A stretch of DNA of 64,000 nucleotides from Verticillium longisporum (Eukaryota; Ascomycota; Sordariomycetes; Glomerellales; Plectosphaerellaceae): positions 2,790,001-2,854,000 of the forward strand of contig JAETXT010000010.1 in assembly GCA_019188255.1 (NCBI GenBank), written 5' to 3'. Positions 9,572 to 21,543 of the stretch are shown here, one piece after another. Each line of letters opens with the position of its first letter. Position 1 is the first letter of the stretch. The notes beneath the pieces were generated by a model. That model ran no database searches. It saw only the letters and a list, made by a program, of their open reading frames with translations, and was not told where the DNA came from. The position numbers and the translations under genes were made by a program.

Positions 9572-10397
9572 GACCTTTCCTAGGGACCTAGATTTCCTAG
9601 GGACCTAGCGATGCGTATGCGTACGTCCGAATAACAATAGGAAATAGGGTTGAGAAGGCTTGCTGCATTGGATATCGGACCGCATCTGGTGTTGGGGAGA
9701 AAAAAGAAGGCCGCATCAATGAGTTGAGATGGCAATGGCCGCCTGTGGCTGAGTGCTAAGTCCTTAGACCAAGTCCTTAGACCATTCAGCCTGCGTCAAT
9801 ATGCCAATCATGAGTGCAGAGCAAAGCACGTGGAATGGCGCATGCTTGGCATCACGTGCGGCCTTGGAGAAATTACTCCCTGAGCAACCATCACTCTATC
9901 AGCTCGGAATTGGATGCTCGTCTGTTGTATGCCAAGATGTGTGCTGACCTTGAAGCAAATGCTTTTCATGTCGGTGGGTTTGACATCTGTCAAGTCAACG
10001 ACAACCTCACCAGTGTCCAGCCAAGCAGGTGAGCGAATATGTACGGGACCGACATGCCACATGAGACTCAAGCTGGTGTCCTATATTCTTCATAAAACCC
10101 TTCGTCGCGTTATGCATCCGCTTTCATCGCTGGATGCTTCACTGGGAAGACCTTTGAATACCAAGTACAAGGCTAGGACGCCCAGCACTATTCGCACATC
10201 ACGTCGAATTACAGAACGAACTTGGTCAACACAAGTTTATCGTAATTCATCACCTATCAAAAATCCGAGCCCGGCGAAAACAGAACCAGGCACCATGTAC
10301 GCCACCGCCGAAGCGAGCTCATCGTCGCCCGACGGTAAACCCCATTTCTTAACAATCCAGAGACGCCCTGACCAGCCAGGCCTCCCGGGTGTACGAT
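9572..10397. other. Intergenic region
   Basis: Between the chromate transporter start and the 3' end of the MFS gene. It contains the 9576-9608 direct repeat and a 13-bp tandem duplication AAGTCCTTAGACC (9758-9770, 9771-9783). No supportable gene. Confidence 0.6.
9576..9608. repeat. 16-bp direct repeat just upstream of the chromate transporter start
   Basis: TTTCCTAGGGACCTAG occurs at 9576-9591 and again at 9593-9608. It lies within 40 bp of the ATG, so it is probably in the 5' leader or core promoter. Each copy contains CCTAGG, related to the dispersed palindromes of this window. Confidence 0.85.
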
Positions 10398-12096
10398 CTA
10401 GTACACGTAGAACACATTCGTCTCGTTCTCGCTCGCGCGTAGAGCCCTGTTCCTGCGCTTCATGATGATCTTGGCGAGCCAGGCCAGCGCGGCCGTGGCG
10501 ATGCTGAAGGCGGCGCTGCTCATCATGGCAATGAGGTAGCGGGGCTCGTCGCTCTTGGGCCACAGGTAGGGGTCCAGATGAAGCTGATGTTCATTATGGT
10601 CGTGACCATGCCGATGGCGACGGCCTTCTTCTCCTTGGTCTGACCGCAGGTGCTGCCGCACCATCCGAGAATGAGCGAGTTGACACCGTACGTTCCTAGG
10701 GTTGGTATTAGCATTTGGAATAGCCTTTGCGACTTTCGTGAGGGGGAGTCATCACGTACCAATTGTGAAGATGACCATGGAGGCGTAGCGACCGCCGACG
10801 CTGTTCACGGCGGCGGCGGCAACGAAACCGATGGTGGCGACGGCCTTGGAGATGGTAATGTGCCAGGTGCGCTCGTTGAAGCGACCAGAAGACCACGAGA
10901 CGGCGATGGTGACGGCGCCGGCAATCAGGTAGGGAGGGCAAGTCAGCACAAGGGTGATGGTCTGGCTGAATCCGAGGGTCTTGACGACGGAGGGGAAGAA
11001 GTTCTGCTCATGTTAGAAGTTGTCCAGAGAGTACAAAACTGATCCAGAGACGGAAAAAAAAACGTACCTTGAAACCGTTGGCAGCGAGATGCATGTGAGC
11101 CATGGCGCAGAAGATCCAGACCATGGGGTCGCGGCAGGCCTCCTTGAGACCCTTGGTGAGACCAGTCTGGCCCTCGTTGGAGACGGTGTCGAGCTCAATG
11201 CGGTTGTGCGCAAGGTTGCGCTCCTCCTCGGTGAGCCACTTGGTGGTCAGGGGGAAGTCGGGAAGGACGAAGTAGCCAACGATGGCAATGACAAAGGTGA
11301 CGGCGCCCTGGAGGATGAAAAGCCACTGCCAGCCAGCGAGACCACCAGCGCCGTCCATGCCGTGGAAAACACCGGCGGCGATGAGACCAGCAAAAGCAGT
11401 AGCAAGAATGTTGCCGGTGTAGAGGATGGCGATTCGGGTGGCAACCTCCTTACGGTTGTAGAAGATGGACAGGATGTAGACAGCGCCGGGGTAGTAAGGA
11501 GCCTCAGTGAGACCGAGGAAGAAGCGGGTCAGGAGAAGACCAATGTAGTTATGGGAGAGCGCGGTGAGGGCAGAAACGATGGCCCAGAGCATCATCATGA
11601 TACCCTAAATGTGTTAGCGGCGATCAGCGCAGCAACTTCGACCGAAACATACCATGTAGCGGGAAGGCCTCGTTCGGGTGAGGAACATGTTGGAGGGGAC
11701 CTGGCCCAGGATGTAACCGACAAAAAGAATAGACACGCAGGTCTGGTACTCGGTGCCGGAGAGGTTGAGGTCATCCTCGAGGTCGTTGAGACGCGCCAAA
11801 GCGATGGCGTTACGATCAAGATAGTTAAGCCAGTACATAGACCAGAGCATGGGCTGAGGCTTTGGTCAGCAATGACTTTTCCAGACGCGTGGTGACCAGG
11901 CACATACCATGATCCAGCGGTCGAGCTTCTTCACGAGAGCAATCTCCTTGGGATCGGTCTTCTCGTGGGCACCAAACTGATCAACCTTGTCGACGCGGGG
12001 GACAGGCTTCTCTGGGCCGCCATCGTCGAACATGCCAGACTCGTTGGTGCGAGCATGCTCGATCTCAGCCTGTCGCGTCTTCTCGTCGGCCGACAT
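10398..12096 (-). CDS. MFS transporter, allantoate permease (Dal5/ACS) family, one frame break
   Basis: Five exons: 12096-11908, 11853-11653, 11604-11068, 11003-10760 and 10695-10398, all with GTATGT/GTACGT donors. The product is about 489 residues once one base is restored. The N-terminus is hydrophilic; LNYLDRNAIALARLN opens TM1, and TM4-5 carry LLLTRFFLGLTEAPYYPGA, typical of the anion:cation symporter family (allantoate, nicotinate, vitamin or related carboxylate uptake). The last exon changes frame at the GGGG at 10569-10572 (C-run on the coding strand): SFIWTP must continue as YLWPKSDEPRYLIAM, which needs one extra C. The C-terminus ends NETNVFYVY. The substrate cannot be fixed from sequence. 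Confidence 0.85.
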
Positions 12097-15000
12097 GTTT
12101 GTGATGGTATTGGTGCGGTAGGAAAGAAGGTTGGAAGGATGGAGGAAGAGAATGAAGTGACCAGTCACTACCAATGATCAAGAGAAGGGTGATGCTTCGT
12201 CTTGTCTGACATGAAAGTCTTTTTGGAACTGAAGGGGAATCTCCTAGATATAGGTTTTTCAGCCCGACTTGCCCATCCCCAATCCTATTCCCCAGACTAC
12301 GACTCCAAGGACTCCTCTTCCCCAGCTGACACTACTGCTACCCCATGTCTCCATTGCGCTGGTTACGCTGAATCGCGCCATGTTCCCCGTTCCCCGCGGG
12401 GGAGGCAGTGGTCCATGTGGAGCGAAACGAGGAAACAAACGAGATGGAACGCTGATCCGTGTTCCACACGAGAGATGGACAGAAAGCAGCCCGTGGCGGC
12501 GGCGTGCCCCCGACTCCATCCGACAAGCGTGCCCATCCGTGCCATCATCATGGCACACCCATCGTTGGATGCGATGGAACATGAACAAACCTTCACGCTA
12601 GCACGAGTCGGGCCTGCCGTCGGGCCAAGCAAACGTGCAGCAGACAGCCGCATCACGACCCTAGGGTTGGTCTTGGCAGCGTCAAGAATCAAGACCATGT
12701 TCAGCCTTCTCCGGCCGGCGGGCGGTGCGAACAGTGACACACATTGCGCGCACGGAAGAAGCAGGCGATCGTGCGCCATGATCCAAAACCATACTGAAGA
12801 AGGTCGAGTCGCGGACCATCCCAACGTGCCCCCCCGGGGCACGCAACACCAAGCAGTCCGGGTTTCGCACTTGGCAGCCAAGACCGACAGGGATGCCAAC
12901 GTCCCCAAGGTGCCCGTGATGCTGTGATGGCCCTGACTCGCCCGCCGCTGCCAGACGACAACCCCCCCCCCTGTCGCTCCCGCACGCGGCATTGTGGGGG
13001 ATGCTCGAGCTTCCGGTATTCTAGCGCTCAGTCTAGGACCCGACGGCGTCGGTCCTGTGGCCACTGGGAGAGAAGACCGCTTTGGCGCCCGCAGGCGACG
13101 ACCCAACAGAGGCTGTAGTGCAACCTCTTGGGTCTCCATGACCGTGCGTATGGTGTTGTATCGCCCACCTTGGCCCGTCTGGCGTCTGGCGCGTGAGGGG
13201 CAGCAGGCGAAGGCGAAGGCGAAGGAGGCTGGAAGATGCTAGGTTCGACGCATGTGCAGTGAGATTGCGCCGATTCCACCTCCCCGCCCCCCATGTATTC
13301 TTCTTTTTCGGTGTGTCAAGTGGTTACTTTTCTTTGAATGTGATTTCGTAGCATAAGATTGCTCAATTGCGACATGATCTCCCAAGACAGGTGGCACCAG
13401 CACATCGCATGTCTCTCTTGGCAGCCGCTGTGTGATGTCATATCGGCCTGTCCGTTGTCCTGATGTGCCGTCCTTGGTGATCACGCAGAGCACAAAGACC
13501 AGTGACGTCCCGTAGCCATCTGCGGGATGACAGAGGTGGACCATGGCATCTCACCAAGGAGAATGTCTCATCTGGAACTCGAGGGATCGATCTGCACCAT
13601 CCGACGGCCTGCGGCGGTGCACTATGGGGTTCGAGTTGGTACCCCGCAGAGAAAAGATCATCTCTGACAGGCAAAGCGTGGGAAACCAGGCGCTGGAACT
13701 CGTTGGTGCGGCAGAATAGCGTGAACTGGCGCGAACATGGCGGCCAGTAACACCAAGTCCAGTGGTCAGCTCAGCCGTCTGCTGGAACCGTCTGGTGCTA
13801 CTCGCACTGGTCGGGAGCTGGAGTACGACCCCCGTCCCCAGGGAGCAATACGATCAGCCAACCTTGAATTAAGCTTATGCCCAGCACGGCCGGTTGCCGC
13901 CACAGGTACATGTACCTAGGTCGGTTCCATAGGAGGTGGATCAAGCATGTTGGAGTTGGCTTGCCCCGACCGGTTGCAGCATGGCGGCCACACATTTCTC
14001 GTACCTAGATGTGCTGGCTTCACTTTGTTCCCCGCGTATCCGTCTCCCCGGAACATTAAGGATCATGGTTGCGAAGTCTGTTGTCTCGAGAATCCGCGAA
14101 ATTATCGTCCGTTCGTGGCCATCCAGACCCAGATCGACGGCACTTGACTCTGTCATGCCACATTTACGCCTCATCCGTGGCGACCTTTGCCCTACCTGGG
14201 TTTTCGCCGACGCTTGAGCACACTAACGCGAATGAGGCACGTTCCACGCTGCATGGAAGGAAAGCGAGGCCAGCCGTGTCTCGAGTGCTCCAGCCAACGA
14301 TGCTGAGAGGCGGGGAGCGAGCAAGACCAAGGGTGACCACCCCTCGGAGGGACCCGTACCCAGAACGTCGAGGGCTCACTCACCGCCGCGGCTCGACAAC
14401 AAGATGAAGAGTCAGCACAACAGTATTCCTTGCATGAGAGCAAATGCCGCCGCGCTTAGACTCGACTGCCAGACTGCGGGGACGACGAGCCAAACCAGCG
14501 CGATCACACCTCATACCCCCGGAGAAGTAATCACGGCTCGTGCCAGGTACCATCCAATGCCACCTAAGCGTAAGCAACCTGGTCCCTGAAAATAGGGAGC
14601 CCTTTGTTAGGGCGCAAAGACCATGCCACTGGACCTATTACTGCACAGGACACTGCACAGGACACTGCACAGGACACTGCACAGGACTGCACAAAAGGGG
14701 CAGGGCACGGAACATTCCCAGAACCTTTGTCCCCGCACGGCTGTGTTCTTTGCAACTCGCTGGGTGCTGGGGAAAACCACAGGCCTCGAGATTGACACTC
14801 GTGGTGCTTCATGGATAATTTGGGAAGACCAGAACAACAGACGTCTGTTGTCTCGAAGCTCTGACCGTGGGGGGAGGAAAACCAACTCTGGCCGCTCAGC
14901 AGCCTAAACTTAGAAGCACGCTGAACAGAAATGCGGTGAGACGATCTGCTGCTTCCATTGCCTGGACTGGTAACGTCTAAATCAGGACGTGACGGGCTGG

Positions 15001-16772
15001 TGGTGGTAGTGCTGATAACACTTCAGACGAATGTTTCTCGTTTCCTCCGACTTCCTTTGTCTTGTCTGACTTTGCCCTGTGCGACAGAGACCATGCCAAC
15101 GTTTCCGCCTAGTCGCTCGTGCCTCCTTGCGGCCCCCATCCACCGGCCCCAGTCCTCTCTGTCTCTCTCCCCTCACATGATCTGATGGCCCCCTAGCATT
15201 GCCCCTCCTCATTTTCCCCTCCCTCTGAACTTCCCCGCACTCCGCAGGAACTATATTTTCAGTCAATCTCCATAATATTTAGACACCAACATGGTAAAGC
15301 TAATGTCAGATCGGTGGAACCCGGGTGACTTACCGGGGTGTTGCGGAGCCTGGGTGGGCCTCGTCTTCAAGTTGGAACAGTAGGCTGGTCCGAGATGTTC
15401 TCTGAGCGTTCTTGGCGAAGACGAAGCGAGCCTCATAACTTGCTGAGTAGACAACGAGCCCCGTACGGCCACGACGTCGCTCGCTTGGTTTACCAGGGTC
15501 TGTCCGAGTGCAAGTGTCGGTGGAAAGGGGGCGGCTCAACAAGCCAAGCCGGAGCTTCTCCTCACGACGTCGCGGAGCAATGCTCATTTTGGAGGCCCGA
15601 TGGATCGCGGCCTTCGTCGCGCTCCCTGAACGCGTGAAGCGCCCAAGGCGTACAAACCCAAGTATGCGGCATGCTTATGTTGACGCCACTGCTCAGTCAT
15701 TGCGCGATATATCGAGATTAGGCCTCCACATTGCTTTCCCTTAAACTAGCCAAGAGAATACTCTCATAGTATTCTCGAGTTGAGGCCATTGGGTGACGCG
15801 CTGAGGGAGTTTCCCAGCTCCTTTGGGCCGAGTCTAAAGTATCACCAACGCAAACCCCACCCAGCGTCCCGTAATACCCTCGTGCTGAGATATGGTTGCA
15901 CATCTCAACCGATTTATATTCGTGAGACGGCGTGGGGTTATGGCTTGGCCTTGCAAGTCCTGTAAGCAAATGGTTGCGCTCACCAAGTTGCCCCCCTTAA
16001 TGGTTCGGTCGTGCCCGGAGAAATCAGGGGCTAACGTATTGCCAGGTAGATTCTCGAGTTGAGGCTCAAGGCAGAAGCCGGAATGTTTGACGACATGTCG
16101 TCGATTCTAGTCAGAAGGGCTCTTCTGCTAAATTCAACACAAGTATGGTGCTGAATCATGATGCTCGGATTTCACCCCCCTTTAGAGGTTCGCCGGCCAC
16201 GCCTGCGCCCGTCGTAAACGGCAAGCCCGGTCCGGGACCTGTGTTGGCCTCTCCGCAAGCTCACATCGCCCGGCAAGGGCGGCAAGAGACAACGCCGTGA
16301 GACTGCAGGCTTTGAGGCTGCTGTGCCTCGCGTCTTGCCCATGCGAAGCTTGACGAAGCGAGAAGAAAAGGGGGTGTGGTAGTCGTCGCGCCTTCCTCGA
16401 TCAATGAAAACCTGCTTCGAAGCATCAGGATCGGTGGCGCGATAGTCAAACCCAAAGAGCACCTGACCAGGCCCTGAGATCAAGCTTGATGCCAGTGCTG
16501 GAAGTCTTGTTGGCAGCATGCCCCCCCGGACTTCAGCTCGGTGGCCCGGTCGTCGCCACGTTGGCAGGATGTGTGGAAGGCTTTATTAGCCCATGCGATG
16601 GTTCGCCAGGGGAAAACAAGGATAAACGAGGAGGAGCAAGTTCAGGCATGAAGAGCCAACTTCTTTGGGCCCATGTGTCTGTTCATCCATTCTGTTGTCC
16701 TCTGTCGGGGTCTCCTGGAGCCCCCCCGAGTGGTGCTATGCGTCTAGGTTTGCCCCATTCTGCTCCCCCTTT
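12097..16772. other. Gene-poor 4.7-kb region
   Basis: Read on both strands, this region yields only open frames that lack family motifs, start context or splicing partners. It contains a four-copy 12-bp tandem repeat (14640-14687), a CCTAGGTA-type element (13906-13922), a 7-bp-arm inverted repeat GAATACT..AGTATTC (about 15752-15770), and a 15-bp direct repeat TTCTCGAGTTGAGGC near 15773 and 16052. It may include regulatory DNA or decayed genes; I cannot support a gene. Confidence 0.55.
14640..14687. repeat. 12-bp tandem repeat, four perfect copies
   Basis: ACTGCACAGGAC is repeated four times head to tail and followed by a partial copy. There are no spacers, so this is a minisatellite, not a CRISPR-like array. 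Confidence 0.92.
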
Positions 16773-18582
16773 TCACCTCGAAGACCATCTCCTTGCCCAT
16801 CGCTTCACCCTCGCCATATCTACCAAGACGAAAGCCAGCACCGTAACAGGCAGGGCAACACAGAAGTATATCCAATACGTCCCCCTCAAGGAGGAGACGT
16901 CCTCTGACATGCTAAAGAAGCCTGTGACAAACGACAGTGGTGCGAAAACGACGGCTAGATACGTCAGCCTGCCTAGGTCCTGGTTCAGGCTATACCCCTC
17001 CGACTCTCCTCGATCGATATGATGGCTGTGGCAACTGCCACGATCCGTTCTATACGTTGAAGCAAAGTATCGATGCCCTCTTCAACGACACGAAAATCTT
17101 CCTTCAGGGATAATGTGTACTCTGACAGGGGACCATTGCTGCTGTTGAACACCTTGGCTGTCGCCTCCTTGATCAGTGTCTTGTACAGTGGTACACTGCG
17201 CCGCCAAGGATGCAGTTTGGCCAAACTGGAGTTGATGCCACTGGGATCACGACGAAAGTCAGGATTCTCCAGCTCCCACTCGACTTGTCCGAGGCGAGTG
17301 GTGATGTACCGGATTACTGTCAGCCACTCGGCGCAGATGATCTGTGACAAGCCGCGCAGCATGATGCGAGGGTCAGCACCCATCTGTGCCACCTCAGCCC
17401 CCTCCATCCTGGTGACCCAGTACACCACTGCCTCGAATAGAGACGTTCTCGGCGGTGCTTTGAAAGGACCGCGAGCTGATATGGACGGCGTAGGCTCAAA
17501 GTTGCGATATCCAGCCCACAGTGGTGACCCTTCCTTGACAGATGGGTCGACGAGCAGCACTCCTGAAGGAACGTCAGCTGCCAAGATACCCTCTACATTG
17601 AATCATGCATCCCGCATTACTCACCGACGGCCCCTCGATCTCCCTCGGCTGGCTTCCACCAGAATGACGCCTTGCTTCTCACAAGCGCCACAAGTGCGCC
17701 CTGTTGATCAAGAAGTGTTTTGTGATTCTTGTCATTGTCTGCCCTCCGCAGCACGTTGAATCGCGCTGCCTCCTTAGTCGCCTCGGCGAACGAAGCTTGA
17801 CTGCCAAAATGCCGTGGCTGGAGATATCCTACGTGGAAGAACCGCCGCCTCCGCGAGACGACCTGCAGATCGGGCAGCTCGACCCACGGGTCACGGGTGT
17901 TGTACCACCAGTAGTCGCTGATCTGCCCTCGGAAGAAGAGCGGATCAATATCCAACGCAGCGCCAAGCGCCTCGACGACGTCGCGCGACAGGTCCTCGAC
18001 CACATACATGCGGTGGACGTCGGGCTGCACCGGCGCACTTCGCAGCGAGTCGCACAGCGCGTCGGGGCTCGTGGCGGTGTGGATGGCGGGGGCAGCGCCG
18101 GGCGCAAAGTCAACGACGGCGACGTTGGTGCGGCTGGCCCTCTCCTTGCGGATCACGGCCTGCTTTGCTTTGATGTGGTTCCATTTGACTGGCGAAGTCG
18201 TCACCTCCATCCAGTGGGCAAGATATCGCAGGTGAGGCCAGGCGTGCGACACGGCCTTGATGTGATCCAAGTAGGGGCGCTTGATGCTGATGAAGTGTCA
18301 GTTGCCGCATCATGAATCGCGGAGTGTCTGTTCCGTGACAAGGAAAACTGTGTGATCTTCTCAATCCTATTGTTTTCCGACCGAATTGATCACTTACTTG
18401 TCACATAGTTCCCATTCCTGCACGCATTCCGCTGGCGTGGTGTCGTAGACATCGCCAATATAGTAGGGGTCGCCCGCCTCGATTGAATGCGGAAGCACGA
18501 GGTTGCCGTCGAGCGTGTCACGGATTGTCTCGCGATACTTATCATGATCCGCGAGCGGCAACATGTGCCGTGGGGAGGACAT
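16773..18582 (-). CDS. CorA-like fungal membrane protein, one frame break
   Basis: Three exons: 18582-18398, 18286-17625 and 17577-16773, with GTAAGT and GTGAGT donors; about 550 residues once one base is restored. A long soluble N-terminal part contains YVVEDLSRDVVEALGAALD and DPLFFRGQISDYWWY, conserved in uncharacterised fungal CorA-like proteins. Near the C-terminus ISIEESRRGIA precedes two membrane helices (LTYLAVVFAPLSFVTGFF and WIYFCVALPVTVLAFVLV), as in CorA-type channels. The metal-channel GMN motif is replaced by FSMSE, so magnesium transport is uncertain. The stop after RRGIA results from a frame break at GG 16988-16989 (CC on the coding strand); one extra C restores the entire transmembrane region. 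The first ATG is 18582; another in-frame Met lies six codons later. It is divergent from the methyltransferase gene. Confidence 0.8.
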
Positions 18583-19098
18583 CACGCTGGCGGGGAAGTG
18601 TTGATGGTTGTGCCAAGTCGCCCAGTCTCAACTGTGAAATTGAAAATCTGGCGGTCGTCCTTGTCGTCTAAGAGATACGAGGTCGCTCATCGGCCTGGTT
18701 GCACAGCGATCCCACGTGTCTTGGGGCAAGCTATCTTGGCCAGCAAGTTCAGGTGCACAAGGCTGAATTCCACTCGGCAATGAGGAGGCCGCCCGCCTGC
18801 AGATGGGACCCCCACAAACGATGACCTGTCGGCTAGCACGGAACAGCTATTGACTGACTAGAGCATCTGCCTAGGAATCGTGACTCTAGGCTTATGCACG
18901 AAGGCTGTGTCTTCGGCCAATTGGCAGGCGCTAAATCGGGACTTATTCGGAGGAGTGAGGCTGAGTCGTGCGATGGTGAAATACATAATCGTCTTCATCC
19001 GACGATAGAGAAGATGGGAGGATCAGAATGATCTTTAGAGTCGACAACAACTACACATTCCCGTTTGCCAAAACAAACACCACTCCTGACAAATCAAC
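18583..19098. promoter_or_regulatory. Shared promoter region of a divergent gene pair
   Basis: The CorA-like gene (-) and the methyltransferase gene (+) start 516 bp apart, so both promoters must lie here. I see no clear TATA box or named operator. Confidence 0.45.
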
Positions 19099-20181
19099 AT
19101 GACAGCTTCAAGTGCCAGCCTCGAGGAGCAAAATCGGGTGGATTCAGCCGAAACCCAGAACCCGCAAGCTATTGGAAATGATTCGCTGAACGAGACAAAT
19201 TCACGAGCGGCGAACCTCAATAGTTGGAATAAGAACTCCAACTTTTGGGACACGACCCTCGGCGAAGGCAACGATATGTTCACGCAGCTCATCCTGCCAA
19301 CCATAGAGGAGCTCGCAGAGGTGCAACCCCATCATCGAGTGCTGGATCTGGGCACAGGCAACGGCATCGTCGCCCGAAGACTTGCTCGAAGAGGTGTTGC
19401 CGTACTAGCAACCGATTATAGCCCCCAGCAGATTGAAAACGCCCGAAAGCGTAGTCAAGATTTGGGTCTGGCGATAAGCTACGAACTCCTGGATCTCCTG
19501 AGTCGAGATGCGCTTGATGCATTTGCAGCTGAGCATGCGGAGTACGTGACTGTAGGATTAGGTATCTTGTGCTTCCAAGGCTAACATGCGGCAGGGAGTT
19601 TGACGTAATTACGGGAAGCATGTTGCTGAAAGAGCTCTCGGATCTGACAGAGCTTTCAAAGTTCCTGCCAAAAGTGCTGAAACCTACTGGGAGGTATGCT
19701 TATATGACACAAGTGTTTTTGCTGTTGGATATCGGCTCACATCCGCAGAATAATCATGGCGAATTTGCATCCATGCTTTCACAAGCCTGGAGCGCATCGT
19801 ATCATTGAGGTCATCGAAAATCAAGAGACCGGTGACCAGGAATTTCACACTTCAATCAAAATATCTAAGTACCTGAATATTGGTCCCGTTCAGAGTCAAG
19901 CACTTAGAGGGCAGCCTGAACCACTTGTAAGTCGAGACAGGAGGAAAACATCACCTAGCAACTGTAGTTGGTTTTAGAGGTTCGCACTAACGCTCGGCAA
20001 GATCTGGTTTCACCGACCCATTCACCAACTACTCGAACCATTCTTCGATGCCGGTCTTCTCATGAACAAAGTGAGAGAACCATCTTTTGACGATGGGGGC
20101 GATCCCGGACAAGCACAGTCCTATCACAATTTCCCTCAAATACCCATGCAGTTCATTTTCCGGCTTGTCAGAACCTCATGA
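19099..20181 (+). CDS. SAM-dependent class I methyltransferase
   Basis: Four exons: 19099-19541, 19595-19693, 19749-19926 and 20002-20181; 299 residues, frame intact throughout. The Rossmann-fold motif I is VLDLGTGNGIVARRLA (about residues 81-96), followed by an acidic strand end LATDYS that should bind SAM ribose. Later conserved blocks are LHPCFHKPGAHR, the product of joining exons 2 and 3, and LRGQPEPL joined to IWFHRPIHQLLEPFF across the last intron, which supports the splice choices. The C-terminus ends with SYHNFPQIPMQFIFRLV. These blocks occur in a family of uncharacterised methyltransferases found in both bacteria and fungi. The acceptor substrate is unknown. No signal peptide or membrane segment, so probably cytosolic. 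Confidence 0.88.
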
Positions 20182-21543
20182 TATGACAGCAGAAGGGAAT
20201 CTTGTTTGCAAGAGCGAAGAAATGGAATTAATGCTTGAAGATTAAGCTTGCTCCCGCGACCTGATATTGCAAGCTTTGAATGAATACTACGAAAGTATGA
20301 CCCAGCGATAGCGGCGGTGCATGGATCCTGCTTGGAGACTAGAGGTGGACATTCCAGCGTATTAACCTTCTCGAGAAGCTTACCTACTGACATGCCAATG
20401 CTCTTTTATTCTCATGAACATGAAAATAAATTGTGCGCGAACGCCAGCTTTATGGCTGCTTCGAACCTGGAGCGTTAGACAGGAGACACGATACACTGCT
20501 GCCTGGTGCTAATAATATGATTTGCCCGTGTAGTGCGATTTGAAGCTGTTTTTGAGTAAGGGACCAGCCAAGGGTATATTCAATGGACAGAACACTTCTC
20601 CACACAGGCCCTCGAGAAAGGCCAAGATATCACGTGTGAAATGCCTCATCTGTTGAATTTCGTGGAACTCAATACACTAATATCCTGCAGTAAAAATTGG
20701 CAGCGATCTGTTCCTTGATATTCAATATCATAAAATGCGAAAGACTGAGATTTTGCTTTAGATTGATACCTGCAACCTATCTCCGACCAATGCCTAGGAA
20801 CGAGTCCTAACGCCTGCTACATGAATATGCATACCGTCATGACTCAAGTCATGTAGAGCTGGGGCGAGACATGGTCAAGACATGTCTCCTCAACAGCCGT
20901 GAATGCATTCCTCGGCAGCTGATCGGTTTTTGAGCGGCTGATTTGCCATCATGCAACAATATTCCCATCTGACGAGTTTTAATTTTGCACTTTAACTTGG
21001 TTCGGTTGCAGCTCATTTCTTTTTTGAAGCTGGCAGCTATGAAATGTATTGAATGACAAGGTTTGTTCTGCTTGACTATAGCTTGATACTTTGTCACAGG
21101 TTTATCTGATTCAATGCTAACTTTTGCCATCCGAATTGTCGCATTCTTCGGCATATTTATCCACGTGGGCAGTGAAACAGATACAGGGACCGTGCTATGG
21201 CAAAACCCGTGCCAAAGGAATGATGGAAGTGAACGAGCCTGCGAAAATGGCAAGATCGGACAGAACAGCATGGTCCTGGTCCATTCATGTCGGCTCTTGT
21301 CTTATCATGCAACTAAACTCACAGACGAGACCATTGAGTGCTACTTATGAGTGAGAAGACAAGAACGTCAAGAATGCTATCTCTCCTGCTCCGAGACACT
21401 GGTCTCCGCTGATCAACTATTATAAATACCATGGGGTTGTGTCCACAGGGAGAAACCCTATCACTCTCCAGACTTACATTGATCGGTTTCTGTTACCTAC
21501 TCTACTCTATCAACTTCCTCTAGTATCTATTTACTATCCCAAG
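20182..21543. other. AT-rich intergenic region upstream of the hydrophobin
   Basis: About 1.36 kb, visibly richer in A/T than the flanking genes and with stop codons in all frames. I see no gene. The final 120 bp contain the hydrophobin TATA box (21421-21428). Confidence 0.6.
21421..21428 (+). promoter_or_regulatory. TATA box of the hydrophobin gene
   Basis: TATAAATA lies 116 bp before the hydrophobin ATG, in a position consistent with a strong, regulated promoter and a 5' leader of roughly 80 nt. Confidence 0.6.

Noticed and set aside
11020..11895. Plus-strand open frame of about 290 residues antisense to the Dal5-type permease
   Set aside because: It crosses two introns and mirrors the codon structure of the permease exons; shadow frame only.
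7877..12096. Transporter gene cluster as a biosynthetic cluster
   Set aside because: No polyketide synthase, NRPS, terpene or tailoring enzyme lies nearby; two transporters alone do not define a cluster.
12202..12927. 241-residue ATG frame in the gene desert
   Set aside because: Low-complexity, no domain, overlapping comparable frames on the other strand; codon bias is not convincing.
14640..14690. CRISPR-like appearance
   Set aside because: Repeats are contiguous with no spacers, and the genome is fungal.
20182..21543. RIP-mutated transposon
   Set aside because: The region is A/T-rich, but no terminal repeats or transposase or reverse transcriptase remnants are readable.
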